In this document: one piece after another, positions 26,229 to 35,840 of the stretch
How the letters are laid out: every line of letters starts with the position of its first letter
Numbering within the stretch: position 1 is the stretch's first letter
Source: Roseimaritima ulvae
GTDB lineage: Bacteria; Planctomycetota; Planctomycetia; Pirellulales; Pirellulaceae
Assembly (NCBI RefSeq): GCF_008065135.1
Contig: NZ_CP042914.1
Span: 4,941,404 to 5,005,403, forward strand
Direction: 5' to 3'
Length of the DNA stretch: 64,000 nt
The notes under the pieces: generated by a model
Database searches by the model: none
Told to the model about the DNA's origin: nothing
What the model saw: the letters and a program-made list of their open reading frames with translations, nothing else
Translations under genes and position numbers: made by a program

Positions 26229-29200
26229 CGTCCAAACAGTTTATCGATGCCGCGATTCATCTGTTGCTGTAGATAGTTTTCCGCAGTTTGTTGACCGGCT
26301 TTCAACGCCATCTCGCTGACCGTTTGAGCGATGCCGGCCGTGTTCAGGCTCGGTCGGCTGAGCGTTCCGGCGATCGGCAGCGTGACCGTTTCACCGGCCA
26401 ACGATTGCACGTCGCTGCCCAGCCAAGCGGCGTCCAATGGAACTTGCGCGACCAGGTTCAGGCGGCCGTCGATGGCCACGCTACCGCTGGTCAGCAAGCG
26501 GGCGTCATCGATCGTGAAATACATCCGCTGGTGCGAGACCACCGCATCCCGCAGTTCGAACTCCACGACCTGAGCGGGCATGGTCAGGAAGCGGCGTGTC
26601 CGCGTGACGGGCTGACTGGGCACCTGGCCGCGGCTGAGACTCTTCAGTTGGTCGACACCGGCGATCACCTGGTTGGCCAATGGTCCCGCGTTCAATTCCG
26701 CTCCTTGCACCGACAACTGACCGACCACCCGCGAGCGTGCGGCGTCGTCGGGCACGATCACACAACGACTCAGGTCCACACTGACGGTGCCTGCGACCTC
26801 GGTAGCGTCGGCGGCCAGCGGAGCCAGGTACTTCAGCCAGTTCCGCGCCATCTCCGGTTCCAGTCGAATGTTTTCGGCGAACCGTCCCGGCTGCTGTTCA
26901 ATCCACAGACCATCCTGGCCGTAGTGCACCTGTCCATTCAGGTGCAATTGGCCCAGATCCATGGGGATGGTGGTGGGCGCGATCTGCGTAGCGGTTTCCG
27001 TAACTTTTAATTCAGCCGTACTGGCACCGAAGCGAATGCCCGCCAAGCTGCCTTGCTGCCAACCGATCGAGCCGCGGACGTCGACGGCCAGTTGTCCGTC
27101 GCTTTGTCGTTGCATCAGGATGTCCAGCGGCGCGATGTGCGTGCCTTCCAACTGGATGGTTTGACCGGTCAGCGTGGAGAGCCGTTGGGATGCGATGGGC
27201 ATGTTCATTTCGCTGGGACCTTTGAGGCTGATTTCGCCCAGCATCTCGTTCCAGATCACGTGCCCATCGACGGTCGTGTTCAACCATTCGCTGGCGATCT
27301 GCACTTGGTCTGCGATCGCTCCACCGGTGTTGGCGTCGTAGCGAAACACGCCGCGCACCGAGGCCGTGGGTTCGGCCCAAATCGTGCTGGTCGTCTGCGG
27401 CCCGCGCACCGGTCCGACCAGATTGGCTGTCGCCGGATCGGCGGATTGCATGATCACCAGGTTTGCCGCCGACGCATCGGTATCGATCGACCACAGGTCG
27501 TCTTGGCCATGCAGCGTCGCGGAACCTTCGCAGCGACCGTACACGCGGTAGCCGGCCTGGGAAGCGGGCGCCGGAGGTCCGACGTAGTTGACTCGCTGGA
27601 CGCCGCCGACTATCCGCCCCGGGACGTTGCCAGTCGGAACGCCAGCTTGCGCGACGGTCGGCAGCAGCGCATTTTGCATTCGCTGCAAATCCATTCTCCA
27701 GCCCAATTCCAGTTCCGTGGATGCGGCCGAAGAACGACCGGTGACGGCCAACGTGACCGCTTCGCCTTCGACCGTTAGCGTATCAACCACGATCGAACCG
27801 GCCGTCAGATCGCAGTCGCCGCCGAATCGAATTTTCATATAGGGCTGAGTAAACAGCTGTTGATTCCAAGCCCCCCGCGGCCGTTCCAGATCGATCGCGG
27901 CGGCGGTCAGTCGGCCGCCATTGCGGGTGACCTGGGCGGTCCACTCGCTGGCAAACGAACCGTCGATCGAATGCAGCTCCGCGGGCATCCAGGGTTGCAC
28001 CAGGTCAACCAGGGCAAGACAGGAACCACGGCCTTTAATTTTCAGGGGCAGCGGATTGCCGGCGGCCGGTTCTCGAACCGGGCTCAGCAGCGTCGCTTCC
28101 CAGGTTTGTCCGTCACCTCGCATGGTCGCGGCCAACTGATTTAATTCCGCCAGCGTGTCGCCGGCCCACACGCCCGCGGCATCCACATGCGCGACCAGCG
28201 ACGGTTGGCGGATGGTTTGGCCACCGGGCAGCTGCACGTTCAGCCCTTTAGCTTGCAGGTCGCCGTTCAGTTTCCATTGATTGCCGGCTCCGGCGGCCCA
28301 GCCGATATTGCCTTTGGCGGTGCCTCGCAATCCGGCGTCGGGCAGCTCGACCAGCGGTTGCAGCATGCTGGCCAAACGACTGAAGTCGACATCGAACTGG
28401 CCCGTTCCCGAGCGCAGGTCTCCCTGTCCCGAAGCGCTGCCAAAGGCGCTGCTCAATTCAATCCGCTCGGCCTTGGCGACGCCATTGCGAAGCACCATGG
28501 TGGCATTCGCGTTGAGCGGGTCGAGCACGATCGGGCGGCCACTGGCGCGGCCCCGAACGGGCGTGCTGCGGAGCGAGCAATGGGTGCGGTAGAAGCCGTC
28601 GGGGCTGGGACCGGATTCAATCTTGGCGGTGACCTGCCCGGCGGTGATGGTCGCTCCACTGCGAAGCGGCAGCAGACCGGGAGCCGCTTGGTCCAGTTTC
28701 GCCAGCTCGATCTCCGCCGTGCCCTGACCGCTGATCGTTTCCACCCAGGCCAGCGACAGGATCGAGGAATCGGGCAACGGAACCGTCCCGGTCATGGTGA
28801 CCGAGCCAAAGTCGCTGGTGGCGTACAGTTGTTGGGTTTGGACCACGCCCTGCTGATAGACCAGCGATCCTTGCAAGCTGGCGAATTCGTTCTTCCAAGT
28901 CCGCTCGCCCAGCCGGGGATCGGCGGCCACCAGTTTGCGGACTTCGACCCCTTCAAACCGACCCGCCAACATCCCACTGGCGTACTGAGTCAAGTGAACC
29001 ACGCCGCTGGCGTCGCCGGACATTTGTCTGGGCAGCGATTCCATGCGTTCGGGGAACCGGCGTTTGACCAGCGTCACGCCGTGCAGCGGCAGACTGCGCA
29101 TCCGCAAGTCGGCCTGCCAGGCCGGTTGATCGGCCGCAAGCGACTGTGGATCGTGGGCCAGCACCGCACCTAATTCCAATGCGCCGTTGGCTCCCGAAGG

Positions 29201-29824
29201 ATCGGTCACCACCGACGAGGCTTGAACCTCGATTTTGTCGGCTTTCATCGCCACGGTGGAACGGATGTTGCCGGCAAACCATGCCGTCCCACTATCGACA
29301 TCGGTAACCGTCAAATTGACGTCGTGCACTTCGATCGTGGCCGTCATCGCTGCGTCACTGGAATCGCTTTCAAACAGCGCGGCCAGATCCTCTTCCAAAC
29401 TGCTGCGGCCCTCGGCGACGGCCATCTCGGCCTGCACGCCGCGGACGGTAACCTGCCCCAAATCGCTCAGGGCCCCCAGGCAGTCCATCAGTTGCAGATT
29501 GGTTTCGATCGATTCGATATACGCTTTGGTTTCGCCCGATGCCCCGACAACTTCCACGCCATGCAGTTGCAGCGGAGTGATCCAGCCAAATTGCAGCGAG
29601 CGGGCGTTGACCTGCCAACCATACTCGGCCGCAGAGCGGGACAGGACGCCGTGACCGAGGCCCAATTGCGAGGCGATACTGGGCAGGGCCAACGTGACCA
29701 CCGCCAATAACATCCCGCCGACCAATACCATGGTCCGTTTGCGACGCAACCGTTGCCCGCGCCGTAGCTGGGTTCGTTGACGCACAGACTGCAGAAAACG
29801 ACTCGTCGACTTTCGGTCCACCAT
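26225..29824 (-). CDS. Large AsmA/TamB-like membrane-anchored protein
   Basis: A 1,199-residue protein with a basic cytoplasmic head (RRGQRLRRKRTM), one membrane helix (about residues 32-50), then a very long beta-rich periplasmic region with repeated short strands (for example QVTVRGVQAEMAV, GRFEGVEVRKL). The C-terminal stretch SVAIDGRLNLVAQVPLD and the closing amphipathic part resemble AsmA-like C-terminal domains. AsmA/TamB/YhdP proteins bridge the inner and outer membranes and move lipids, which would suit a Gram-negative cell making lipid A. The assignment is by architecture; the subfamily is not certain. Confidence 0.65.
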   Translation of the reverse strand: MVDRKSTSRFLQSVRQRTQLRRGQRLRRKRTMVLVGGMLLAVVTLALPSIASQLGLGHGVLSRSAAEYGWQVNARSLQFGWITPLQLHGVEVVGASGETKAYIESIETNLQLMDCLGALSDLGQVTVRGVQAEMAVAEGRSSLEEDLAALFESDSSDAAMTATIEVHDVNLTVTDVDSGTAWFAGNIRSTVAMKADKIEVQASSVVTDPSGANGALELGAVLAHDPQSLAADQPAWQADLRMRSLPLHGVTLVKRRFPERMESLPRQMSGDASGVVHLTQYASGMLAGRFEGVEVRKLVAADPRLGERTWKNEFASLQGSLVYQQGVVQTQQLYATSDFGSVTMTGTVPLPDSSILSLAWVETISGQGTAEIELAKLDQAAPGLLPLRSGATITAGQVTAKIESGPSPDGFYRTHCSLRSTPVRGRASGRPIVLDPLNANATMVLRNGVAKAERIELSSAFGSASGQGDLRSGTGQFDVDFSRLASMLQPLVELPDAGLRGTAKGNIGWAAGAGNQWKLNGDLQAKGLNVQLPGGQTIRQPSLVAHVDAAGVWAGDTLAELNQLAATMRGDGQTWEATLLSPVREPAAGNPLPLKIKGRGSCLALVDLVQPWMPAELHSIDGSFASEWTAQVTRNGGRLTAAAIDLERPRGAWNQQLFTQPYMKIRFGGDCDLTAGSIVVDTLTVEGEAVTLAVTGRSSAASTELELGWRMDLQRMQNALLPTVAQAGVPTGNVPGRIVGGVQRVNYVGPPAPASQAGYRVYGRCEGSATLHGQDDLWSIDTDASAANLVIMQSADPATANLVGPVRGPQTTSTIWAEPTASVRGVFRYDANTGGAIADQVQIASEWLNTTVDGHVIWNEMLGEISLKGPSEMNMPIASQRLSTLTGQTIQLEGTHIAPLDILMQRQSDGQLAVDVRGSIGWQQGSLAGIRFGASTAELKVTETATQIAPTTIPMDLGQLHLNGQVHYGQDGLWIEQQPGRFAENIRLEPEMARNWLKYLAPLAADATEVAGTVSVDLSRCVIVPDDAARSRVVGQLSVQGAELNAGPLANQVIAGVDQLKSLSRGQVPSQPVTRTRRFLTMPAQVVEFELRDAVVSHQRMYFTIDDARLLTSGSVAIDGRLNLVAQVPLDAAWLGSDVQSLAGETVTLPIAGTLSRPSLNTAGIAQTVSEMALKAGQQTAENYLQQQMNRGIDKLFGR

Positions 29825-29924
29825 GACACGCTCGATTGCGAAAAGGGCTGCCGGCCAACAACAAGCGTTGGACGCTGGCGCAGTTTAGGCAAAAACGTGT
29901 CAAAACCCCAAGACAGGTTTTTCG

Positions 29925-30716
29925 TCACACCCGGCGAAGCACAAACAAGGCGTCTGTCAGGTCGTCGTCGATATCGCGAGCCGATTCGATGTCGTAATCG
30001 AAGTCGTAAACTTCGGCGATTTCAAAGCTTTCGACTTTAGCCAGCATTTTTTCCACCTGCGGCACGGTGTACAGCCGCAGATCAAAGTCGCTCTGGCAGC
30101 GAATCGTGCGAGCGGCCACCCGCGCCGTCGCGGTACGTCGCGCCGTCAACGTGGCCCGCATCTGCTCGCGGCGACGAGCACGGTTGAATTCGCGAACCGT
30201 CAGCGTCACGCTGACTTCCGTACCGCCGTGCCGAGCTTTCCAGCGTTCGGTGCACTCTTCGTCAGCGTCCAGCGGGATGATATGGAAGCCCAGGATATAG
30301 ATGCCGCCCGGACGGATGGCCTCCGCAACACAGTGCAAATGACTGAGCGCCTGCTGTTCGCTGAGCAGGTGCCGAAAGGTGTTGAAGGTGCAAAACGCCG
30401 CGTCCACCGGCTGCTCCAACTGGAAACAGGCCATGTCGCCATGGATCAACTGGGCGGATAACTTGCGGCGCCGCAGGCGATTGCGGAGATACGCCAACGA
30501 GGGTTTGCTGATGTCTAGGCCGATGACGTCGTAGCCGCGGGCGGCCAAGTCGACCACCAATCGCCCGCCGCCACAGCCCGGTTCGAGCAACCGCCGCACG
30601 GGACCGCTAGCATGTTCGGCGAAAGCGGCTTCGAAGAATTTAACCTCTAGATCGGTTTCGTCGCGAAACACCAGGTCAAAATATTGCGGATAGTCGTACC
30701 AGTTTTCCGTTTTCAT
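29925..30716 (-). CDS. Class I SAM-dependent methyltransferase
   Basis: A 263-residue methyltransferase. LLEPGCGGGRLVVDLAARGY is SAM motif I, VIGLDISKPSLAYL is motif II and RPGGIYILGFHI lies in the later core. The C-terminal half is Arg-rich (ARRREQMRATLTARRTATAR). Target unknown. It is the last of three minus-strand genes (Rpe, pseudo-phosphatase, methyltransferase) with gaps of 30 and 19 bp, so it is likely part of that operon. Confidence 0.82.
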   Translation of the reverse strand: MKTENWYDYPQYFDLVFRDETDLEVKFFEAAFAEHASGPVRRLLEPGCGGGRLVVDLAARGYDVIGLDISKPSLAYLRNRLRRRKLSAQLIHGDMACFQLEQPVDAAFCTFNTFRHLLSEQQALSHLHCVAEAIRPGGIYILGFHIIPLDADEECTERWKARHGGTEVSVTLTVREFNRARRREQMRATLTARRTATARVAARTIRCQSDFDLRLYTVPQVEKMLAKVESFEIAEVYDFDYDIESARDIDDDLTDALFVLRRV

Positions 30717-30735
30717 TACCGACCAGCGTTCCGCA

Positions 30736-31326
30736 TCAAACCAACAAATGGTGGGCTTTGGCGACTGGTTGATGGGGCTCGATCAATTCCCACGTTCCGG
30801 CATCGGTTTCCGATTTCCACAGATCACGCAGTTCTTCGCCGCACAGCAGCGAGCGTACGATGCTGGCCAAGGGATCGGGGATCACCATCACGATCGCCCC
30901 GTCGCGATGCTTGCGAATGATTTTTCGCAAGGCGCCTTCGATGCGGTCGCGAGCATCGTCGATGGTTTCGCCGCAGGGCGGACAGATGTTACAGGGCGAT
31001 TCCTGGCCTTCGCGGTACACGCGCGGCAGCTGACGACGGACTTCATCGATCAACTTGCCGTGCCACAGCCCGTGGTCCAAGTTGTGAAAGCACTCGATGA
31101 CCTTGGTCTTGCATCGCCGACCAGCCGCTAGCAATTCAGCGGTTTCCTGAGCCGACTCGCAGGGAGCGGTGTAGATTCCGCCAAACTGGACGCGTTCCAA
31201 ATCTTTGGCCGTTTGGGTCGCTTGCTCGCGTCCCTGTTCGGACAGCGGCATATCCAGCGAACCCTTGATCCGCTTCTGCTCATCGAATTCGGTAGCGCCG
31301 GGGCGCACCAACACGACTCGTAACAT
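30736..31326 (-). CDS. Histidine-phosphatase-fold protein without catalytic residues
   Basis: A 196-residue protein with the overall layout of the phosphoglycerate mutase/histidine phosphatase family. In place of the RHG signature it has R8-P9-G10. The second-motif Arg is S58 (APCESAQETAELL), the Glu of the LxExDxGxWEG motif is N82 (FHNLDHGLWHG), and the second His is P150 (MVIPDPLAS). Thus both phospho-transfer histidines and two helpers are replaced while the fold motifs remain. It probably binds rather than hydrolyses phospho-compounds. It also has extra cysteines (PCNICPPCGE), which could bind a metal. It follows rpe by 30 bp. Confidence 0.78.
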   Translation of the reverse strand: MLRVVLVRPGATEFDEQKRIKGSLDMPLSEQGREQATQTAKDLERVQFGGIYTAPCESAQETAELLAAGRRCKTKVIECFHNLDHGLWHGKLIDEVRRQLPRVYREGQESPCNICPPCGETIDDARDRIEGALRKIIRKHRDGAIVMVIPDPLASIVRSLLCGEELRDLWKSETDAGTWELIEPHQPVAKAHHLLV

Positions 31327-31356
31327 TTCGAACTTTGACTTTGAGGAATGAACCGG

Positions 31357-32031
31357 CTACAGGGCGTCACGTAATTGACGCACCGCGGCCGCGTAATCGT
31401 CCTGGCCAAAAATGGCCGAACCCACCACAAATAAATCGCATCCTGCTTGATGGCAGGGACCAATCGTCTCTGGCTTGATGCCGCCATCGACTTCCAATAA
31501 CAGCTCGGGATGCGACTGCCGTAACTGTTGCAATCGCTGGACCGCCTCGGGATCAAAGGCTTGACCACCAAACCCCGCATTCACGCTCATCACCAACACC
31601 GCATCGACCTGGTCGAGGCAGCCGGACAACGCCTCCATGGGCGTCTGCGGATTCAACGCCACACCGGCCACGATGCCGTGACTGTGGATCTGCTGAATCA
31701 GCTGTGCCGGTTCGGGAACCGCTTCGATATGAAAGGTCAGCATGTCCGCCCCGGCAGCGGCAAAGTCATCGACATAAGCCGCGGGGTCGGAAATCATTAA
31801 ATGCACATCGAGCGGCAAATCGGTCAACTTCCGCAGCCCGGCCACAATTGGCATCCCGTAGGTCAGGTTGGGCACAAAGTGACCATCCATCACGTCCAGA
31901 TGCAAGGCCCGAATACCGGCCGCTTGCAAACGCTCCACTTCGCTCCGCAAATCGCCGAAATCACACTGCAACAGGCTGGGAAGCACTGCCGGTGAGGCGT
32001 TTCGCAGTTTGGTTAGTCGTTCCTGATGCAT
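31357..32031 (-). CDS. rpe: Ribulose-phosphate 3-epimerase
   Basis: A 224-residue TIM-barrel epimerase interconverting ribulose-5-phosphate and xylulose-5-phosphate. Metal and catalytic motifs are present: LHLDVMDGHFVPN, DVHLMI, MSVNAGFGGQAF, LEVDGGI and the phosphate-binding VVGSAIFG. Full length. It is the first gene of a minus-strand group with the pseudo-phosphatase and the methyltransferase. Confidence 0.95.
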   Translation of the reverse strand: MHQERLTKLRNASPAVLPSLLQCDFGDLRSEVERLQAAGIRALHLDVMDGHFVPNLTYGMPIVAGLRKLTDLPLDVHLMISDPAAYVDDFAAAGADMLTFHIEAVPEPAQLIQQIHSHGIVAGVALNPQTPMEALSGCLDQVDAVLVMSVNAGFGGQAFDPEAVQRLQQLRQSHPELLLEVDGGIKPETIGPCHQAGCDLFVVGSAIFGQDDYAAAVRQLRDAL

Positions 32032-32295
32032 AGTGCCGTGGCGAGGTGAATTAACGGGTCTAGTTCAAGTCAGACCGTTGTCATCACCGAAAGCCGGCTT
32101 GTCAATTCACCTGATTTCCGAATTACCCTCACCAGCGGCGTTCAGACGGGCACTGCAGCAAGCATTTATTTAAGAAACGCGATTCAAGCACGCCTTAACG
32201 GAAATTTAATCGCCATAATTGTTTTCATGGATATTTCGCACCAGCCCCTCCAGAGAGGGCAACAAGCCCAAAAAAGTCGACCCGGCCGCGGTTTC

Positions 32296-32602
32296 ATCAG
32301 CCGCCGGCCGCTAGTGTCACGGCAAATGGGGACATGAACCAGCCAAGACATGAACCAGCCAAGACAGGTTTCAGCCGCGAAGCGGCGGCAGCATGTGGCC
32401 ATGGGCGCCAGCCCGTGGAACCGGGGGAATAACACACCGCAAAATCCCAGCGGGACGACATCGATTTGCGGCCGCCGCGGACTGCTGTCGCCCCGTTGGG
32501 GCTTGGTGCGAGTGGACGTCCTCCAACCATGGGCTGGCGCCCATGGCTACATGATGTCGTCCCTTCGGGACTGCTATCAGCCGCCGGCTGCTAGTGTCAC
32601 GG
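32296..32602. repeat. Composite repeat bounded by 27-bp direct repeats
   Basis: A 27-bp sequence starting ATCAGCCGCCGGC occurs at 32296-32322 and 32576-32602 with one mismatch, exactly 280 bp apart. Inside are an inverted pair of about 22 bp (GCCATGGGCGCCAGCCC at about 32397-32418 and its complement at 32528-32550), a second inverted pair (GGGACGACATC at 32452-32462 and GATGTCGTCCC at 32553-32563), and a tandem 16-bp duplication near 32333-32366. The modules run in order A-B-A'-B'. Confidence 0.75.
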
Positions 32603-32625
32603 TTTCCGCCTCGGAGATTGCGCGT

Positions 32626-32682
32626 CCAAAGTCTGGCGACTTCGGCTACGGATTCGGTCCAAAGTCTAGCGACTTCGGCTAC
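32626..32682 (-). repeat. Two tandem GTAG-headed REP hairpins, copies 3 and 4
   Basis: On the minus strand, copies at 32659-32682 and 32626-32649 (33-bp period), each GTAG, CCGAAGTC, four-base loop (GCTA or GCCA), GACTTTGG. They lie 17 nt downstream of the stop of the minus-strand DUF1573 gene. Confidence 0.85.
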
Positions 32683-32698
32683 CGATGGGGCAGCGGCT

Positions 32699-33706
32699 TT
32701 ATTCTGCTTCGGCTTCGGCTTCGGCTTCGAGCACGTTGCCGGTCACTAGAAATTCGGTGTAGCGATCGTGGGGCAGGTCCGAAACGATGCGGATGCTCTG
32801 CGCGATCGGTCCCGCCTGGTCGTCGGCCGTGAAGGTCAGCGGTAAAAAGTGGACTTTTTTCTGGCCTTCGGGAGCTGCAAACGAGAACCGCTCGTCGCTG
32901 CAAAGAACTTTGGCAATCCCAAAGGGCTGTTCGCCGCGGACGACCAATCGCCGCGTGAACTCACCGCCCGGCTTGACGGCGCCCATCGTCAGGGCCGCCG
33001 GACTGACGCTGAGCGAGGGCCGCACCTTGCCGGCGATACACATTTCTACCGTGGGCGACTGCTGGTCGTTGGTCAGCAGGGTCAACTGTTCGTGGATTTC
33101 GCCGACCGGCATCGAAGCCTTCGCCTGCAGCACCAGGTCGTACTTGACCGAACGGCTGCTGCGGACCGGCTCGGACAATTTCACCTGCATATCGGTGCAA
33201 TGGCTGCGGACATCGGTGATCTGCCAATCGCTGCGGTTGAAACGCGTCACGGAGAGTTTGATTTCCTTGGTCTCGCCTTCTCGGATTTCGCCAAAGTTGG
33301 CCGCAGGGGGATCAAACACTACATCGGTGCGAATCACGCCAGTGACGCTCAGTTGGACTTCCGCGTAAAATGGCCGATCGAAGACGACCGTGATCGTGGC
33401 GGATTTGGGACCGGTAAAAGACGAGGTGTTGAATTTGGCCACAATGGCCGACTTTTCTCGGCTCTTGACGGTGGACTTGGTGACACTGGGCGTGGTGCAA
33501 CCGCAACTGCTGCGAACCGCCGCGACGTGGACGTCTTCCTGGTAGATGTTTTCGAATTCAAAATGATGCTCGATCTTGGCCCCTCGAGCGACGGCGCGGA
33601 AATCGTGGCTGGTCGCGGAAAACATTTTGGCAGCCCAGTCCTGGCCGAACGCCGCGGTGGGGGCTAAGAACAGACAGAGCACGATACCCCGGAACAAGTT
33701 TTTCAT
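32699..33706 (-). CDS. Exported DUF1573 protein
   Basis: A 335-residue protein with a clear signal peptide (LFRGIVLCLFLAPTAAFG). DUF1573 repeats follow: SATSHDFRAVARGAKIEHHF, then the hallmark SSCGCTTPSVTKSTV (about residues 63-78). Two or three further Ig-like beta domains follow (NFGEIREGETKEIKL, TMGAVKPGGEFTRRL). The family is common in planctomycetes and Bacteroidetes; function unknown, presumably extracytoplasmic binding. The C-terminus is a short Glu-Ala repeat encoded by CGGCTT-type hexamers near 32703-32730, which may vary in length. Confidence 0.82.
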   Translation of the reverse strand: MKNLFRGIVLCLFLAPTAAFGQDWAAKMFSATSHDFRAVARGAKIEHHFEFENIYQEDVHVAAVRSSCGCTTPSVTKSTVKSREKSAIVAKFNTSSFTGPKSATITVVFDRPFYAEVQLSVTGVIRTDVVFDPPAANFGEIREGETKEIKLSVTRFNRSDWQITDVRSHCTDMQVKLSEPVRSSRSVKYDLVLQAKASMPVGEIHEQLTLLTNDQQSPTVEMCIAGKVRPSLSVSPAALTMGAVKPGGEFTRRLVVRGEQPFGIAKVLCSDERFSFAAPEGQKKVHFLPLTFTADDQAGPIAQSIRIVSDLPHDRYTEFLVTGNVLEAEAEAEAE

Positions 33707-33888
33707 GAGACACGGTCACGGTGGATGCGGAGGAAATTTTGGAGGGACCTTGCGGTTAGGATAATGATTATCGCAGTGTGCTAAAAGATTGCTTTCTTTC
33801 CTGCTGGCCGGCTTGCTACCATTTAGACCACACCTCCACGCGCCGTATCCCGACCCTTCACTCTCCAATTCGATCGCCGCCCATCGCG

Positions 33889-34881
33889 ATGACAGCCCCC
33901 CGCCCCGACTCCACCGCGTCCGAGCCACCACCGGAGGCTTTGGTGCAGACCGAAGGCCTGACCAAGCGTTACGGCGACTTCCATGCACTTCGCGACTGTA
34001 GCGTCGAAGTGGCGGCCGGCGAGGTGTTTGGTTTGCTTGGTCCCAACGGCGCCGGCAAAACGACGTTGCTGCGGTTGCTGATGGGCTATCTGTTTCCGAC
34101 CTCCGGGCGAGCGACGATCGGCGGCTTGGATGTGACCCGCAACAGCGTGGCGGTGCGGCGAATGGTGTCCTACCTACCCGGCGATGCCCGCTTGCCGCGA
34201 CACATGCGAGCTCGCAGCGTGCTGGAATTTTTCGCTCAAATGCAACCCGACGGCGACCTAACTCGCTCGTTGGACGTGGCCAATCAGCTGGAACTGGAAC
34301 TCAACCGGCGGGTGGCGTTCATGTCCACCGGGATGCGTCAGAAGCTGGCCCTGGCCGTTGTCCTGGGGGCTCGTACGCCGCTGCTGGTCCTGGACGAGCC
34401 GACGGCGAATCTGGATCCGACCGTGCGGAGTTCGATTCTGCAGATGGTCGCCGAGGCGCAGAGCGAGGGGCGAACGGTGATCTTTTCCTCGCATGTGTTG
34501 GCGGAAATCGAAGAGGTTTGCAGTCGGGTAATCTTCTTGCGTCAGGGCGTGCTGGCGAAACGCCAACGCATGGATGAACTGAAACAGCGACATCGCATCG
34601 TCGCCCAACTGGATGCCCCGCTGACCAGTTCGCTGCCGGACACGCTGCGTTCACAGGTGGAAATCAGCACCTTTTCGCCGGCGGCCGAACCACATACGCA
34701 GTGGGTGCGGATGGATACGGCCGGCGATCTGGCACCGCTGCTGGGCTGGCTGGATTCGCTGCAGCTGAAGCGAATGCGGGTCGAACCGCTGGGACTGCGA
34801 GCGATCTACGACGAGGTCCATGATCTGGAGCGGTTGTCCAACCCGTACGCCCCGCCAGCGGAGATCGGAGTCACGGTGTGA
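33889..34881 (+). CDS. ABC transporter ATP-binding protein (ABC-2 type)
   Basis: A 330-residue ATPase. Walker A is GPNGAGKTT, the signature is MSTGMRQKL (a relaxed LSGGQ), Walker B is LLVLDEPTANLDP and the switch His lies in FSSHVLAEIEEV. The C-terminal 90 residues are typical of the CcmA-like/ABC-2 exporter group. ATG 33889 begins a short Pro-rich leader just before the ATPase domain; an upstream frame to 33778 is not family-like. Its stop overlaps the permease start by 4 nt (GTGA). The cargo is unknown. Confidence 0.92.
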   Translation: MTAPRPDSTASEPPPEALVQTEGLTKRYGDFHALRDCSVEVAAGEVFGLLGPNGAGKTTLLRLLMGYLFPTSGRATIGGLDVTRNSVAVRRMVSYLPGDARLPRHMRARSVLEFFAQMQPDGDLTRSLDVANQLELELNRRVAFMSTGMRQKLALAVVLGARTPLLVLDEPTANLDPTVRSSILQMVAEAQSEGRTVIFSSHVLAEIEEVCSRVIFLRQGVLAKRQRMDELKQRHRIVAQLDAPLTSSLPDTLRSQVEISTFSPAAEPHTQWVRMDTAGDLAPLLGWLDSLQLKRMRVEPLGLRAIYDEVHDLERLSNPYAPPAEIGVTV

Positions 34882-35840
34882 TTGATCGAGTGTTATGCAA
34901 GAAATACGTCGGCCAGTCGGCGCTGCTGTGGTGGGCCTGCGCGATCGCCCTGTTCGCCTTTTCCTGGACGCGGGTCTGGGTGGTCAGCCTGCTGGACATG
35001 CAACAATTCACGACGGTCGTCGAGCAGTTTCGCGACTTTGAAAAATTCTCGCCGATCGCCTTCGACCAGTTGATTACCTATACGGGCCGCGTCGGCGCCA
35101 CATTTGACGAACCGATCATCGTGGTTTGCATCGTGGTTTGGTGCCTGGCCCGCGGCTCGGACGTGGTCAGCGGCGAACTGGGCCGAGGGACTCTGGAGAT
35201 GTTGTTGGCCCAGCCGATCAGCCGCACGCGGTTGCTGCTCTCCCATGCGGCGGTTTCCTCCGCGGGCTTGCTGGGCTTGGTGCTGTTGGTGTGGCTGGGG
35301 ATGTGGATCGGTATTCAAGTCACGCAGTTCGAAGAAACCATTCCACCGCCGACGTTCCGCGTCCCGCTGCTGAATATCGATATCCCCCTAACTCAGGGCG
35401 AACCGGAAACGGTCACGGTGTGGATGTCCGAACGCGTCGACGCGGGCTGCTTTGCGGCCAGCATCGTGAGCCTGTTCGCGTTTGGCTTTTTCCTGCTGGG
35501 GCTGAGCACGCTGATGAGCAGTTGGGATCGCTATCGCTGGCGGACGATCGGCGTGGTGATCGCGTTTTACGTATTGCAAACGGTGATGTTTACGTTGTCC
35601 AAAGCCGCCGAGCCGCTGGCTTGGCTGGAACGGTTTACCTTCCAGACGCTGTATCGCCCGCAGCAGTTAACCATGATGACGTTAAAAGAGGACGGTCCCG
35701 GCGTATGGCGGCTGCTACCGGTTGAGGGCGAGCTGTGGGGGCCGATGATGTATCCGCTGATTCTGGTCCTGCTGGGCTCGGCGGCCTTCGCCGCCGCGAT
35801 CTGGATTTTCCGCCGCCGCGACCTGCCGGCTCCCTTGTAG
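34878..35840 (+). CDS. ABC-2 type transporter permease
   Basis: A 320-residue permease with about six hydrophobic segments. A first helix ALLWWACAIALFAFSW is followed by an extracytoplasmic loop, then RGSDVVSGELGRGTLEMLLAQPISRTRLLLSH, the typical ABC-2 stretch with the cytoplasmic coupling helix. It starts with GTG overlapping the ATPase stop, so the two form one exporter. A REP hairpin begins 7 nt after its stop. Confidence 0.87.
   Translation: MIDRVLCKKYVGQSALLWWACAIALFAFSWTRVWVVSLLDMQQFTTVVEQFRDFEKFSPIAFDQLITYTGRVGATFDEPIIVVCIVVWCLARGSDVVSGELGRGTLEMLLAQPISRTRLLLSHAAVSSAGLLGLVLLVWLGMWIGIQVTQFEETIPPPTFRVPLLNIDIPLTQGEPETVTVWMSERVDAGCFAASIVSLFAFGFFLLGLSTLMSSWDRYRWRTIGVVIAFYVLQTVMFTLSKAAEPLAWLERFTFQTLYRPQQLTMMTLKEDGPGVWRLLPVEGELWGPMMYPLILVLLGSAAFAAAIWIFRRRDLPAPL

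Larger units (their letters stand above)
32032..32698. other. 667-bp intergenic region made largely of repeats
   Basis: No gene supported. From 32032 to 32290 nothing recognisable is seen. From 32296 to 32682 there is a direct-repeat-bounded composite (separate entry) followed by two tandem REP hairpins. The region separates the divergently placed rpe start and DUF1573 stop on the minus strand. Confidence 0.6.

Noticed and set aside
28187-29173. 328-codon plus-strand frame opposite the AsmA-like gene
   Set aside because: No start context or domain; the opposite strand encodes a coherent 1,199-residue protein.
30736-31326. Annotation as an active phosphoglycerate mutase or phosphatase
   Set aside because: Both catalytic histidines and two helper residues are replaced, so activity should not be assumed.
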